64,000 nucleotides of DNA, from contig CALXJI010000004.1 in the NCBI GenBank assembly GCA_944388585.1, forward strand, positions 62,001 through 126,000, written 5' to 3'. Of this stretch, positions 35,836 to 45,384 are shown one piece after another. Position 1 is the stretch's first letter, and every line of letters starts with the position of its first letter. Under the pieces are notes generated by a model. The model made no database searches, had not been told where the DNA came from, and was given only the letters and a program-made list of their open reading frames with translations. The position numbers and the translations under genes were made by a program. This DNA comes from an uncultured Clostridia bacterium (GTDB lineage: Bacteria > Bacillota > Clostridia > TANB77 > CAG-465).

Positions 35836-35945
35836 AATAAAATCTCCTTTTTACATAGAAAATTATATAATATATATACTTCAAAATCAAGATGGAATAG
35901 ATATACACAAATCCACAATTTACTACATTTATTATACAAAAATTC

Positions 35946-35976
35946 ACAAAAAAACACCTGAAAAAAATTCCAGGTA
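35946..35976 (-). terminator. Intrinsic terminator of the beta-helix gene
   Basis: On the minus strand a short ACCTG(GAA)/(TTC)AGGT-type stem near 35956-35975 is followed by seven T. Confidence 0.6.
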
Positions 35977-35984
35977 TTTTTTCA

Positions 35985-36650
35985 TTATATTTTATCTATT
36001 ATCTCATTTTGATTTTTATATATACTATTTGGTGGTATTACTCCTCTTACAGAAGAAAGTGGATAAATATTAGTATCTCTTCCAACAACACTACCTGGAT
36101 TTAAAATAGAACCACATCCAACCTCTACATTATCTGCAAGCATTGCTCCTACTTTTTTAAGTCCAGTTTCAATTTTCTCTCCCATATTTTTTATTACTAC
36201 TAATTTTTTATCTGATTTTACATTAGAAGTAATAGAGCCTGCACCCATATGAGATTTATATCCAAGTATTGAATCACCAACATAATTATAATGTGGTACT
36301 TGTACTTTATTAAATAATATAACATTTTTAAGCTCTGTAGAGTTTCCAACAACTGCACCTTCTCCAATAATTGCTTTTCCTCTAATAAAAGCACAATGTC
36401 TAATCTCTGCATCTTTTCCTATTATTGCAGGACCTTTTATATATGCTGTTGGAGCAACTTTGGCACTTTTTGCAATCCATATATTATCTTCTTTTTTTTC
36501 ATATTCATCTTCACTTAAAGTATTTCCAAGCTCTAGTATAAAGCTCTCTATTTTTGGTAACACTTCCCATGGATATGTTACTCCATTAAATATATCCTTT
36601 GCTATTGTTTGATTCAAATCATATAAATTTTCAATTTTACACTCTTCCAT
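35985..36650 (-). CDS. Left-handed beta-helix acyltransferase-like protein (GlmU-C type)
   Basis: A 221-residue protein with hexapeptide repeats from about residue 60 to 205 (for example APTAYIKGPAIIGKDAEIRH, VGNSTELKNVIL, GVIPPNSIYKN). VPHYNYVGDSILGYKSHMGA matches the acetyltransferase part of GlmU and its relatives, including the conserved H-x-Y-x-G-D. There is no uridyltransferase domain; residues 1-55 are a separate helical start. It might acetylate glucosamine-phosphate or a related sugar, or be a nucleotidyl-sugar partner. It is the last gene of the thioredoxin-CcdA run, by spacing (13 bases). AGGAGG is before the ATG at 36650. Confidence 0.75.
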   Translation of the reverse strand: MEECKIENLYDLNQTIAKDIFNGVTYPWEVLPKIESFILELGNTLSEDEYEKKEDNIWIAKSAKVAPTAYIKGPAIIGKDAEIRHCAFIRGKAIIGEGAVVGNSTELKNVILFNKVQVPHYNYVGDSILGYKSHMGAGSITSNVKSDKKLVVIKNMGEKIETGLKKVGAMLADNVEVGCGSILNPGSVVGRDTNIYPLSSVRGVIPPNSIYKNQNEIIDKI

Positions 36651-36663
36651 TTTATTTTCCTCC

Positions 36664-37086
36664 TTATTTATTTGCCTCTCTTATCATATCTAGTACATAA
36701 ATTTTTTCTAATGCACCTGTACTTCTATCTACTACTTTTCCATTTTTCACAACAAGTAACGTTGGAAGTGAAATAATTCCATATTTTTGTGCAAGCTCTA
36801 CCTCTTCATCCACATTTACTTTTACAACTTTAACATAATCATAATCATCTGCTACATCTTCAAGTATTGGTGAAAATACTTTACATGGCTCACACCAATC
36901 AGCATAAAAATCTACAAGTACTATTTTATCACTTTGAAGTACTTCACTATCAAAATTAGTGCTTGTAACTTTTGGTATGCTTACAACTTCTTGTTCATTT
37001 ACTGAATTATTTATATATATATTTAAAAATACTAATCCTAGTACAAAAATAATTATTATTATAAGAATAGATATTTTTTGTTTCAT
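36664..37086 (-). CDS. Membrane-anchored thioredoxin
   Basis: A 140-residue thioredoxin-fold protein. A membrane helix covers about 5-26 (SILIIIIIFVLGLVFLNI), so the domain likely faces outside. The active site is FYADWCEPCKVFSP, a C-E-P-C variant of the CGPC motif, with ISLPTLLVVKNG supplying the cis-proline. AAAGGAG lies shortly before the ATG at 37086. It sits 11 bases downstream of a CcdA-type electron conduit, the normal partner that reduces extracytoplasmic thioredoxins, so it probably reduces disulfides in exported proteins. Confidence 0.9.
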   Translation of the reverse strand: MKQKISILIIIIIFVLGLVFLNIYINNSVNEQEVVSIPKVTSTNFDSEVLQSDKIVLVDFYADWCEPCKVFSPILEDVADDYDYVKVVKVNVDEEVELAQKYGIISLPTLLVVKNGKVVDRSTGALEKIYVLDMIREANK

Positions 37087-37097
37087 TTAACTCTCCT

Positions 37098-37733
37098 TTA
37101 AAAAAATATTGTATAAATACCAATTACTATTAAAATAGCTCCTGATACTTTTTTTATAATATTATAATTTTTCTTTATAACATTAAATACTTGTTTTAAC
37201 TTTTCAATTAAAGCTACAGATACAACAAAAGGAATTCCAAGACCTATTGAATATACTAGCATAAGTAATATTCCCTTTAACATATCTTGATGTTTTGCCA
37301 CAAGAAGTAGTGCAGAACTTAAAAATGTACCAATACACGGTGTCCAACTAATTGAAAAAATTGCACCAAATAAAATTGCTTTTAAAAAATTTAAGTTTTT
37401 CTTATCTGCATCTATAACTTTAGTTTTATTTAAAAACTTTATATTTATAGCTTCCATATAGTTTAGTCCTAAAAATATTATTATTATTCCAAATATTATT
37501 TTTATATATCGTATATTCTCGCTAATAATCATACCTAAACTGCTAGCAAATATAGATAGAATTAAAAATACTAATGTAAATCCAAGTACAAATCCTAAAG
37601 CATTTATTATTTTTTTAGAACTCTTTTTTTCTTCTTCTCCAATAAAATATGAAATATATATTGGAAGCATTGGAAGTAAACATGGAGATATAAAACTTGC
37701 TATTCCCTCTAAAAATGTAAATAAGTATTCCAT
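37098..37733 (-). CDS. ccdA: CcdA-type thiol-disulfide electron conduit
   Basis: A 211-residue membrane protein with about six helices of the CcdA/DsbD-beta family. The two redox cysteines lie in ISPCLLPMLPIYISY (helix 1) and SISWTPCIGTFLSSALLL (helix 4). It passes electrons from cytoplasmic thioredoxin to the outside. AAAGGAG precedes the ATG at 37733. Downstream is the membrane-anchored thioredoxin that probably receives the electrons; upstream, 59 bases away, is the CoA-disulfide reductase-rhodanese gene. Together they form a thiol redox group. The related role in cytochrome c maturation is unlikely, since no cytochrome genes are near. Confidence 0.9.
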   Translation of the reverse strand: MEYLFTFLEGIASFISPCLLPMLPIYISYFIGEEEKKSSKKIINALGFVLGFTLVFLILSIFASSLGMIISENIRYIKIIFGIIIIFLGLNYMEAINIKFLNKTKVIDADKKNLNFLKAILFGAIFSISWTPCIGTFLSSALLLVAKHQDMLKGILLMLVYSIGLGIPFVVSVALIEKLKQVFNVIKKNYNIIKKVSGAILIVIGIYTIFF

Positions 37734-37792
37734 AAATTCTCCTTTTCTGATATTTTGATTATAAACTAAATTAATTTATAATTCAAGTAATA

Positions 37793-39439
37793 TTATTTTA
37801 ATCTATCTTTTTCTATTTCTTTATATAAATTATATCCTCCCATTATATTTTTCACTTTAAATCCATTTTGAATAAGTATTCTGCAAGCAATATAACTTCT
37901 TACTCCTGTTTTACAATATACTAAAATTTCTTTGTTCTTATCTAATTTATCTATATTTTCTCTTAATTCATCTACTGGAATATTTATTGCCTCACTAAAA
38001 TGTCCACTTTCATACTCTCCCTTTGTTCTAGCATCTAAAACATAAGGAGTATCTGTATTTTCAACATCTTCCCAAAATATATTTTTAACAAGACCGTTTA
38101 TCTCATTTTCTATTACATTTCCAACAATATTTACTACACTTTTAGCAGATGAAAAAGGTGGTGCATAACATAGTTCTAAGTCTTCTAAATCATAAATGTT
38201 AATCTTACTTCTTATAACAGTAGCTAAAATATCTGACACCTTATCTACTCCCTCTTTCCCTATCACTTGTGCACCTAAAAGTTTTTTTTCTTTTTGAGAA
38301 TATATAACTTTTACAATCATTTCACTTGCTCCAGGATAATATGTAGCATGGCAAAAAGGTGTTATAATAATCTTTTTATAATTTATATCTAACATCTTAC
38401 ATTTTTCTTCACTTACTCCTGTAGTTGCTAAAGTATAATCAAAAAGCTTTAGTATACTACTTCCCATAGTACCATTATATTTTGAATCTAATCCACATAT
38501 ATTATTTGCAACTATTCTTGCTTGTCTATTTGCAGGTCCTGCAAGTGGAATATAATCTGGCATATTTGTTATATAATTTTTTATCTCTACTGCATCTCCC
38601 AAGGCATAAATATCTTTATCATTTGTCCTCATATGCTCATCTACTATAATACTTCCTCTTGAATTTAATGTAATTCCTGCCTCTTTAGCAATACTAGTTT
38701 CTGGTATTACACCAATAGATAAAATTATATAATCTGCTTTAATTTTTCCATCATCTAGCAAAATATTAAATATATTATTTTCCTCTTTTATCTGTCTTAC
38801 TCCATTACTTAAAATTAAATTAATATTATTTTCTCTAAGTCTATTTTGAACAAAAGATGCAATATCTTTATCTATAGAAGCTATAACATGTGGTGCTTTT
38901 TCAACAATAGTTACATTTATACTACCATAATGTTTTATATTTTCTGCTACTTCAACTCCTATATACCCACCACCAATTATTACAATATTTTTTGGGTTAT
39001 TTTTTTGTATATACTCTTTTATTTTCACACTATCATTTACATTTCTTAGTGTTGCTATTTTCTCACTTTTTAGCAATTTAAATGGATTTATTGGCTCAGC
39101 TCCAGGAGATAGCACAAGAGTATCATAAGTTTCTATATATTCTTCTCCACTATCTACTTTTCTTACTAAAACCTGTTTTTTATCTCTATCTATTTTTACT
39201 ACTTCATTTTTTATTCTTACATCTATATTAAACCTATTCTTAAAAGATTTTGGCGTTTGAAGCAATAGCTCTTTCTTTTCTTTTATTACATCTCCAATAT
39301 AATATGGAAGTCCACAATTTGCAAAAGAGATATGCTCACCTCTTTCAAATATTATAATTTGAGCCTTCTCGTCAAGTCTTCTTAGCCTTGTTGCAGTTGT
39401 AGCTCCACCTGCTACTCCCCCTACTATTAATACTTTCAT
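37793..39439 (-). CDS. CoA-disulfide/persulfide reductase with C-terminal rhodanese domain
   Basis: A 548-residue flavoprotein disulfide reductase. The FAD motif is IVGGVAGGATTATRLRRL; the redox cysteine is in FANCGLPYYIGD (about Cys43), as in CoA-disulfide reductases and NADH oxidases; the NAD(P)H motif is IVIIGGGYIGVEVAENI. The C-terminal rhodanese domain (from about 455) has VYCKTGVRSYIACRIL with its active cysteine. This fusion matches the CoADR-RHD/Npsr group that reduces CoA disulfide, persulfides or polysulfide. The start at 39439 is the third codon of the frame, 7 bases after AAAGGAG. It is divergent from the P-ATPase gene. Confidence 0.9.
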   Translation of the reverse strand: MKVLIVGGVAGGATTATRLRRLDEKAQIIIFERGEHISFANCGLPYYIGDVIKEKKELLLQTPKSFKNRFNIDVRIKNEVVKIDRDKKQVLVRKVDSGEEYIETYDTLVLSPGAEPINPFKLLKSEKIATLRNVNDSVKIKEYIQKNNPKNIVIIGGGYIGVEVAENIKHYGSINVTIVEKAPHVIASIDKDIASFVQNRLRENNINLILSNGVRQIKEENNIFNILLDDGKIKADYIILSIGVIPETSIAKEAGITLNSRGSIIVDEHMRTNDKDIYALGDAVEIKNYITNMPDYIPLAGPANRQARIVANNICGLDSKYNGTMGSSILKLFDYTLATTGVSEEKCKMLDINYKKIIITPFCHATYYPGASEMIVKVIYSQKEKKLLGAQVIGKEGVDKVSDILATVIRSKINIYDLEDLELCYAPPFSSAKSVVNIVGNVIENEINGLVKNIFWEDVENTDTPYVLDARTKGEYESGHFSEAINIPVDELRENIDKLDKNKEILVYCKTGVRSYIACRILIQNGFKVKNIMGGYNLYKEIEKDRLK

Positions 39440-39566
39440 ATACACACTCCTTTATATTAAAAATTTAATTTAATTTTACCATAGTAAATTTAAAAACACA
39501 ACTTTATGTATAAAAGATAATTTTATCTCATATACTCAAATGAAACTTGTACAAAGGAGTGATTTT

Positions 39567-42221
39567 ATGTGGCATACACTTTCAGCAGATGAAGTAAGAA
39601 AAAAACTTAATACGGACATATATAAAGGACTAACAGACAAGGAAGTATTAAAACTAAGGAAGAAATATGGATATAACAAACTAGATGAAAAAAAGAGGGA
39701 AAGTATATTTTTTAAGTTTATATCTCAATTTAAAGATTTTATGATTATTATCTTACTTATTGCAGCTTTAATTTCTGCAATTGTCTCATATTTTGAGGGT
39801 ACAAAAGAATATACTGATTCAGTAATAATTGTAGTTATTGTTGTAATTAATGCATTAATTGGTGTTATACAAGAAAGTAAAGCAGAAAAATCTCTTGAAG
39901 CACTAAAAAAACTCTCTTCACCAACTTCTAAGGTGTTAAGAAATGGAAAAAATATAACCATAGATAGTACTTTGCTTGTTCCAGGAGATATAATAGAGCT
40001 TGAGGCTGGCAATTTTGTTCCAGCAGATTGCAGACTTATATCCTCATATAATCTAAAAATAGAGGAATCAGCTCTAACAGGTGAAACTGTTCCAGTAACA
40101 AAAGATGCAAAAGTAAGACTTCCATCAAACATAGCACTTGGTGATATGATTAACATGGCATTTTCAACAACTATTGTTACAAATGGTCATGCTCAAGCAA
40201 TTGTTACAGAAACTGGAATGAATACAAAGGTAGGTAAAATTGCTAAAATGATAATAACAGATGAAGCACCTCAAACACCACTTCAAAAGAAACTTGCAGG
40301 TATTGGAAAAAGCTTAGGTATTATATGTCTTGTTATATGTCTTGCAATATTTATTATTGGTTTATTTAAAGGAATATCTATAAGTGAAATGTTTATGACC
40401 TCAGTTGGCCTTGCTGTTGCTGCAATACCTGAAGGGCTACCCGCAGTAGTTACAATTATGCTTTCAATTGGAGTTACAAAAATGTCTAAAAACAATGCAA
40501 TAATTAGAAAACTTCCTGCAGTAGAAACTTTAGGAAGTAGCTCTATTATATGTTCGGATAAAACAGGTACACTTACTCAAAATAAAATGAAAGTTACAAG
40601 AATTTGTAACTATAAAGAAGATATAACAAACGACATACACTCTCAAAATTTTAGCTTTATATTAGAACTTGGAAGTATGTGTAACGATTGTAAAGTAAAT
40701 GGAAAGACAGTAATTGGTGAACCTACAGAATCTGCAATAGTTAATGCTGGTCTAAAATATGGAAAAAATAAAAATACTTTATATGAGCAAATGAGGCGTG
40801 TAAATGAAATACCATTTGATTCTGAAAGAAAAATGATGACAACTATTCATAAAATAGGTAGTAAATATAGGATTATAACTAAAGGTGCACCTGACGTTAT
40901 AATTTCAAAATGTAATTATATATATAATAATGGTTCTACAAATTATATGAATAGTAGTACTCAAAATAATATACTAAATACTAATGAAAAAATGGCAAAT
41001 GAAGCTTTACGTGTTATTGCAATAGCATATAAAGATGTATCATCTCTTCCAAATAATATAAACTCGGAAAATATAGAAAAAGACTTGGTATTCGTAGGAC
41101 TCATAGGAATGATTGATCCACCACGTGCTGGAGTTAAAGAAGCAATATTTACGGCAAAAAAAGCAGGTATTAAAACTGTTATGATAACAGGAGATCATAT
41201 TCTAACTGCCAAAGCTATAGCAAAAGATTTAGGAATATATTCAGATGGAGATATTGCAATAACTGGAAATGAGTTAGATAAACTTTCTGATAGAGAATTT
41301 CAAAAAAATATAATGAAATATTCTGTATTTGCAAGAGTATCTCCTGAACATAAAGTAAAAATAGTAAAAGCTTTTCAAAAGACAGGAAATATAGTAGCAA
41401 TGACAGGAGACGGAGTAAATGATGCACCAGCACTAAAAAATGCAGATATCGGTGTATCAATGGGTCTTAATGGCACAGATGTTGCAAAAAATGCATCAGA
41501 CATGGTACTTACAGATGACAATTTTGTAACTATAGTAAAAGCTGTAAAAGAAGGAAGACATATATATGATAATATAAAAAAAGCTGTGCATTTTCTAATA
41601 TCTACAAATGTTGGAGAAATTGTTACTATATTTTTAGGATTAATTTTAGGACTTGAAACTCCTCTACTTGCTATACATCTGTTATGGATAAATTTAGTTA
41701 CAGATTCTTTTCCAGCAATAGGTCTTGGACTTGAACCAGAAGACAAATATATAATGAATAGGAAACCAAAAAATCCCAAAAAAGGATTATTTGCTGATGG
41801 ATTATGGTTTAAAATCTTTTTTGAAGGTTGCATGATAGGAATACTAACATTATTAGCTTTCTATATTGGCTCAACTCAATATGGCATAAATGTTGGAAGA
41901 ACAATGGCATTTTTAACACTTGGACTTACAGAGCTTATACATAGCTTAAATATTAGAAGTGATGAATCACTATTTGAAATAGGATTATTTAAAAATAAAT
42001 ACTTAATATTTGCATTTTTACTAGGTGCCATATTACAAATAGGTGTAACAATAATACCTCAAGTAGCAACTATTTTTGATGTTGTACCTCTTTCAATAAC
42101 ACAATGGATTTTAACATTAATTATTTCTATTTGTCCACTTTTTATTATGGAATCTAAAAAGAAACTTCATGAAATAAGACACGGAAAAGTAATTTATTCA
42201 TTTAACACAAAAAAAGTATAA
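39567..42221 (+). CDS. P-type cation ATPase, calcium-transporter type (SERCA/PMCA-like)
   Basis: An 884-residue P2-type ATPase with about ten membrane helices. The phosphorylation site is CSDKTGTLTQNKM; the phosphatase motif is LTGET, and the hinge MTGDGVNDAPALKNADIG is complete. Helix IV has PEGLPAVVTIML, fitting a calcium site, and NLVTDSFPAIGLGLEP is the helix VI ion-binding region. The N-terminal HTLSADEVRKKL is the cation-ATPase N domain. It probably exports calcium, though manganese is possible. The ATG at 39567 has AAAGGAG 7 bases upstream; the frame also has an ATG at 39540 without a site. Confidence 0.92.
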   Translation: MWHTLSADEVRKKLNTDIYKGLTDKEVLKLRKKYGYNKLDEKKRESIFFKFISQFKDFMIIILLIAALISAIVSYFEGTKEYTDSVIIVVIVVINALIGVIQESKAEKSLEALKKLSSPTSKVLRNGKNITIDSTLLVPGDIIELEAGNFVPADCRLISSYNLKIEESALTGETVPVTKDAKVRLPSNIALGDMINMAFSTTIVTNGHAQAIVTETGMNTKVGKIAKMIITDEAPQTPLQKKLAGIGKSLGIICLVICLAIFIIGLFKGISISEMFMTSVGLAVAAIPEGLPAVVTIMLSIGVTKMSKNNAIIRKLPAVETLGSSSIICSDKTGTLTQNKMKVTRICNYKEDITNDIHSQNFSFILELGSMCNDCKVNGKTVIGEPTESAIVNAGLKYGKNKNTLYEQMRRVNEIPFDSERKMMTTIHKIGSKYRIITKGAPDVIISKCNYIYNNGSTNYMNSSTQNNILNTNEKMANEALRVIAIAYKDVSSLPNNINSENIEKDLVFVGLIGMIDPPRAGVKEAIFTAKKAGIKTVMITGDHILTAKAIAKDLGIYSDGDIAITGNELDKLSDREFQKNIMKYSVFARVSPEHKVKIVKAFQKTGNIVAMTGDGVNDAPALKNADIGVSMGLNGTDVAKNASDMVLTDDNFVTIVKAVKEGRHIYDNIKKAVHFLISTNVGEIVTIFLGLILGLETPLLAIHLLWINLVTDSFPAIGLGLEPEDKYIMNRKPKNPKKGLFADGLWFKIFFEGCMIGILTLLAFYIGSTQYGINVGRTMAFLTLGLTELIHSLNIRSDESLFEIGLFKNKYLIFAFLLGAILQIGVTIIPQVATIFDVVPLSITQWILTLIISICPLFIMESKKKLHEIRHGKVIYSFNTKKV

Positions 42222-42229
42222 AAAAACTA

Positions 42230-42272
42230 AAAAGGTGATTAAATTGATTAGTCAATAAAATCACCTTTTTTA
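42230..42272. terminator. Bidirectional terminator between the P-ATPase and pilin-like genes
   Basis: AAAAGGTGATT / AATCACCTTTT stem of 11 bp with a loop of about 18 bases, with A and T runs at the two ends. It ends both convergent genes. Confidence 0.75.
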
Positions 42273-42282
42273 ATTTAATAAA

Positions 42283-44124
42283 TTATTCTTTAATTTGTTT
42301 TTTATTTAAAACATAAGCAACACTCATAATAGAAATACCAGCTACTAAAAATATAACAAGTCCAATACTACCAGTTTCAGGTAATTCAAAACCTTTACCA
42401 TTTTCTATTTGTACAGCACTCTGATGAGTAGTCTTCCCTACCTTTACTTCAACTGGTGCTTTTAATAAGTTATAATATTTAGTTACTCCATCTTCTACAT
42501 AACTTGGTGCTTGTGTTTCTACTAGCCAATATAATGTATCACTTCCATCATCTGCATATTTTAATCCCTCTATTGTAGCTTGTCCATTTTCTCCTGTTGT
42601 TACTTCTATATCTGCACCTGTTTCGTCTTGTACAAATATTCCATCTTCTGCATTTTCTTTTGTAGTAGCTATTTTAAACTTAGCTCCTGAAAGTTTTGTT
42701 GATGCATTTCCTTTTTCTACTTTTTCAAGTAATACAGCACCAGTATGTACTTCTGCTGTGTCTGATACTGTTGTTGTGCTTTCTTCATCTCCATTTTCAT
42801 TTATTTTATTTGTATATTCCAATGTTGCTGTATTTATATTTCCATCTCCACCTATTACTATATTATCTTTATCTATTGTTGCTTCATATGTTATTATTAT
42901 TTTAACAAGACCATAATAATTACTATATTTATATAAATTATCTGTATTAAAATTTAATTCTAGCTCTTCTTGAGATAATGTATACAAATCCTCCGGTAAC
43001 GTCACTATGCTATCATTTTCTAATAATTTTCCTTCAATTTTTATACTTTCTCTATTTAACATTATTCCATTAGGTAATTCATCTGTTATTTTATATGTTG
43101 GCATAGCTATAAAAGCCATTTGAATTGGCACATCTGCTGTTATTTTAAATGTCAATCTATCTGTTACGTTTGTACCTATACTATCTACAAATTCTCCATT
43201 GCTATTTTGAACTTTCTTTTCTATTTCTGGCTTTTCATTTATATATGTAACTTTAGTTAAATTTTCTTCTTCTACATAATCAATAAAATAATCGTCTGAA
43301 TGCTCTACATAAATACTACCATCTCCATTTACAGTAAAATATAATTGAGATAAAATAGCGTTATTAATTATATATCCGTCGGGTGCTGATACTTCTATTA
43401 ATCTATAAATTACATAATCTGTATGTGGGAGAGAAGCAACTTTATAATAACTAGGTAAATTATTCAAATAAATCTTTCCATTTTCGTCAGTAGTTAAAGT
43501 TAAAACTTCATCACTGCCTTCAGGAATATAATCTGCCCATATATTAGGCTCTATGTCTTCAAGACTATACTCTAAAATTCTTTTCATAACTTGAACCTTA
43601 AAAGTAACTCCTTCTATAGGATTGCCTTCTGAGTCTATCTTAGTTAATTCTAAATTACCAAAAGCAGTTTGAAATTTTGGTTCTACAATTATATCATAAT
43701 CCCATCCTGTACCCTCTGCATTTGTCATTGGTATATCAATTAGAAAATCTGAATAATGCTCATCATATATAGCACCATCAGATACAGAAGTAACGTCTAC
43801 AAAATATCTACCTAATTCTAAATTATCAAAAATCACTGTTCCATCTTCTCCTGTAATTTTAGATATTCCTTCAACTTGATTATCTTCTATATAACTTTCT
43901 GCACTATTATTAGATTCACATGTTTCATCCACCTTATATACAGTATATTCAATACCTTCCATTGGTGGATTTGTTGCTGTATCTCCATTTTGTTGTTCAT
44001 GAGCTATTATTGTAATTGATCCTGTTGTTGGATCTGCTGCATCTACTTGTATAGCTAATACTGATACTAATATTAATGTTATTATTCCCATTAATATGCC
44101 ATACCTCTTTAACTTTAAATTCAT
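42283..44124 (-). CDS. Sortase-anchored SpaA/pilin-like surface protein (LPETG)
   Basis: A 613-residue cell-wall protein. A signal peptide occupies 1-30. Several beta-rich domains follow: a SpaA/Cna-B-like region to about 150, a second with LELTKIDSEGNPIEGVTFKV and the E-box YRLIEVSAPDGYI, an isopeptide fimbrial D2-like domain from about 310 (LTFKITADVPIQ), and a last Cna-B-type domain with YWLVETQAPSYV. The C-terminus is LPETG at 581-585, then a hydrophobic helix and KKQIKE tail. It looks like a pilin subunit stabilised by lysine-asparagine isopeptide bonds. No sortase or further pilin lies nearby. AAGGAGG precedes the ATG at 44124. Confidence 0.85.
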   Translation of the reverse strand: MNLKLKRYGILMGIITLILVSVLAIQVDAADPTTGSITIIAHEQQNGDTATNPPMEGIEYTVYKVDETCESNNSAESYIEDNQVEGISKITGEDGTVIFDNLELGRYFVDVTSVSDGAIYDEHYSDFLIDIPMTNAEGTGWDYDIIVEPKFQTAFGNLELTKIDSEGNPIEGVTFKVQVMKRILEYSLEDIEPNIWADYIPEGSDEVLTLTTDENGKIYLNNLPSYYKVASLPHTDYVIYRLIEVSAPDGYIINNAILSQLYFTVNGDGSIYVEHSDDYFIDYVEEENLTKVTYINEKPEIEKKVQNSNGEFVDSIGTNVTDRLTFKITADVPIQMAFIAMPTYKITDELPNGIMLNRESIKIEGKLLENDSIVTLPEDLYTLSQEELELNFNTDNLYKYSNYYGLVKIIITYEATIDKDNIVIGGDGNINTATLEYTNKINENGDEESTTTVSDTAEVHTGAVLLEKVEKGNASTKLSGAKFKIATTKENAEDGIFVQDETGADIEVTTGENGQATIEGLKYADDGSDTLYWLVETQAPSYVEDGVTKYYNLLKAPVEVKVGKTTHQSAVQIENGKGFELPETGSIGLVIFLVAGISIMSVAYVLNKKQIKE

Positions 44125-44296
44125 ATATTATCCTCCTTCATTATATACCTCATTTATATTTTATAATATATATTTACTTTATTTTATATTTTTGTTTCAT
44201 TTTATATCACTTTGACCTTTATATATCATTAGTGTTACTTAATTATTACATTATTTTTTAAAAGTAATATTATTATTACATCTTGGATATAAAATA

Positions 44297-44335
44297 AAAA
44301 AATTGCCTTATATAAATATATAAAGCAATTTTTTT
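44297..44335 (-). terminator. Intrinsic terminator of the five-gene cluster
   Basis: On the minus strand AATTGCTTTATATA / TATAAGGCAATT form an imperfect stem, followed by seven T, directly after the alpha/beta hydrolase stop. Confidence 0.75.
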
Positions 44336-44336
44336 A

Positions 44337-45374
44337 CTATTTATTATTTAAATATTTATTAAAGAAACTCTCTATCTTATCAAAAGGTATAACATCTAAA
44401 TTATCATATAAATCACAATGAACTGCGTTTGGAATAATCATAAGTTCTTTATTATCATTATATTTTCCATTTTCTGTCATTTTTTTATAAGCATCTTTAC
44501 TAAAATAACAAGAATGAGCTTTTTCTCCATGTATCATTAAAACAGCACTACGTATTTCATTTGTGTATGTAAGCATATGTGTATTCATTAAAGAACTTAA
44601 TGAAGAATAAGTAAATCCATTATTTGAGCCAAGTGATCTTTTATGATATCCACGCTTTTTATAAAAATCAATATAATCTATTAAAAACTGTGGTGCCCCA
44701 TCTGGTGCCTCTTCAGGATTTCCTCCAAGCAATGTATATTTTTTGTTTTTATAATCTAGTGTTCTTTGTCTATTATAATCTATACGTGCACTGTAACGTG
44801 TATCTTCATCATTTACATCATTATATCCATAAGAAGTTACTCTACTCATATCATACATTGTAGAAGTTAATGTTGCTTTTACTCTTGTATCTAATGAAGC
44901 TGTCTGAAGTGCATAACCCCCCCATCCACATATTCCTATAATTCCTATTTTCTCGCTATCAACTTCTTCCAAATTAGATAAATAATCTATTGCTGCTTGG
45001 TAATCTTCTACACAATGATCAATTGAATTCATATAGCGAGGTAATCCTCCTGATTCACCATAATATGATGGGTCAAACGCAATAGTTAAAAATCCTCTTG
45101 CTGCCATCTCTTGTGCATATCTTCCTGATACTTGTTCTTTTACAGCACTATAAGGTCCACAAACTGCAATAGCTGCAAGTTTTCCTTCATAATTTTTAGG
45201 TGTGTATTTATCTGCTGCAAGTGTTATTCCAAAATGATTTACAAATGCAACTTTTTCATGATTAACATTTTCATTTTTCGGAAATACCTTATCCCACTCC
45301 TGTGTTAAAACAATTTCTTCTTTTTTTATTTGAATATCTGTCATTTCTCCATAGTTAATTTTTTTATTTTCCAT
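44337..45374 (-). CDS. Alpha/beta hydrolase (dienelactone hydrolase-like) with cysteine nucleophile
   Basis: A 345-residue alpha/beta hydrolase. The nucleophile elbow reads GIIGICGWGGYAL, so the usual serine in G-x-S-x-G is replaced by cysteine, as in dienelactone hydrolases. The acid/His elements are probably in VLMIHGEKAHSCYFS and IPNAVHCDLYDN. RGFLTIAFDPSYYGESGG is the oxyanion-side strand. The start is the ATG at 45374, 6 bases after AGGAGG; the longer frame runs through that site. It is the last gene of the cluster 45-48 kb (flavodoxin, DUF362, DUF3737, cyclophilin-like). Confidence 0.8.
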   Translation of the reverse strand: MENKKINYGEMTDIQIKKEEIVLTQEWDKVFPKNENVNHEKVAFVNHFGITLAADKYTPKNYEGKLAAIAVCGPYSAVKEQVSGRYAQEMAARGFLTIAFDPSYYGESGGLPRYMNSIDHCVEDYQAAIDYLSNLEEVDSEKIGIIGICGWGGYALQTASLDTRVKATLTSTMYDMSRVTSYGYNDVNDEDTRYSARIDYNRQRTLDYKNKKYTLLGGNPEEAPDGAPQFLIDYIDFYKKRGYHKRSLGSNNGFTYSSLSSLMNTHMLTYTNEIRSAVLMIHGEKAHSCYFSKDAYKKMTENGKYNDNKELMIIPNAVHCDLYDNLDVIPFDKIESFFNKYLNNK

Positions 45375-45384
45375 AGTATTCCTC

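Noticed and set aside
39725..41833. Several minus-strand frames inside the P-ATPase gene
   Set aside because: The plus-strand gene has all P-ATPase motifs over its whole length. The opposing frames are low-complexity shadows.
43991..44337. A possible hidden gene or riboswitch upstream of the pilin-like gene
   Set aside because: The gap is about 170 bases of AT-rich sequence with only a terminator; no conserved RNA fold or ribosome-site ORF was seen.
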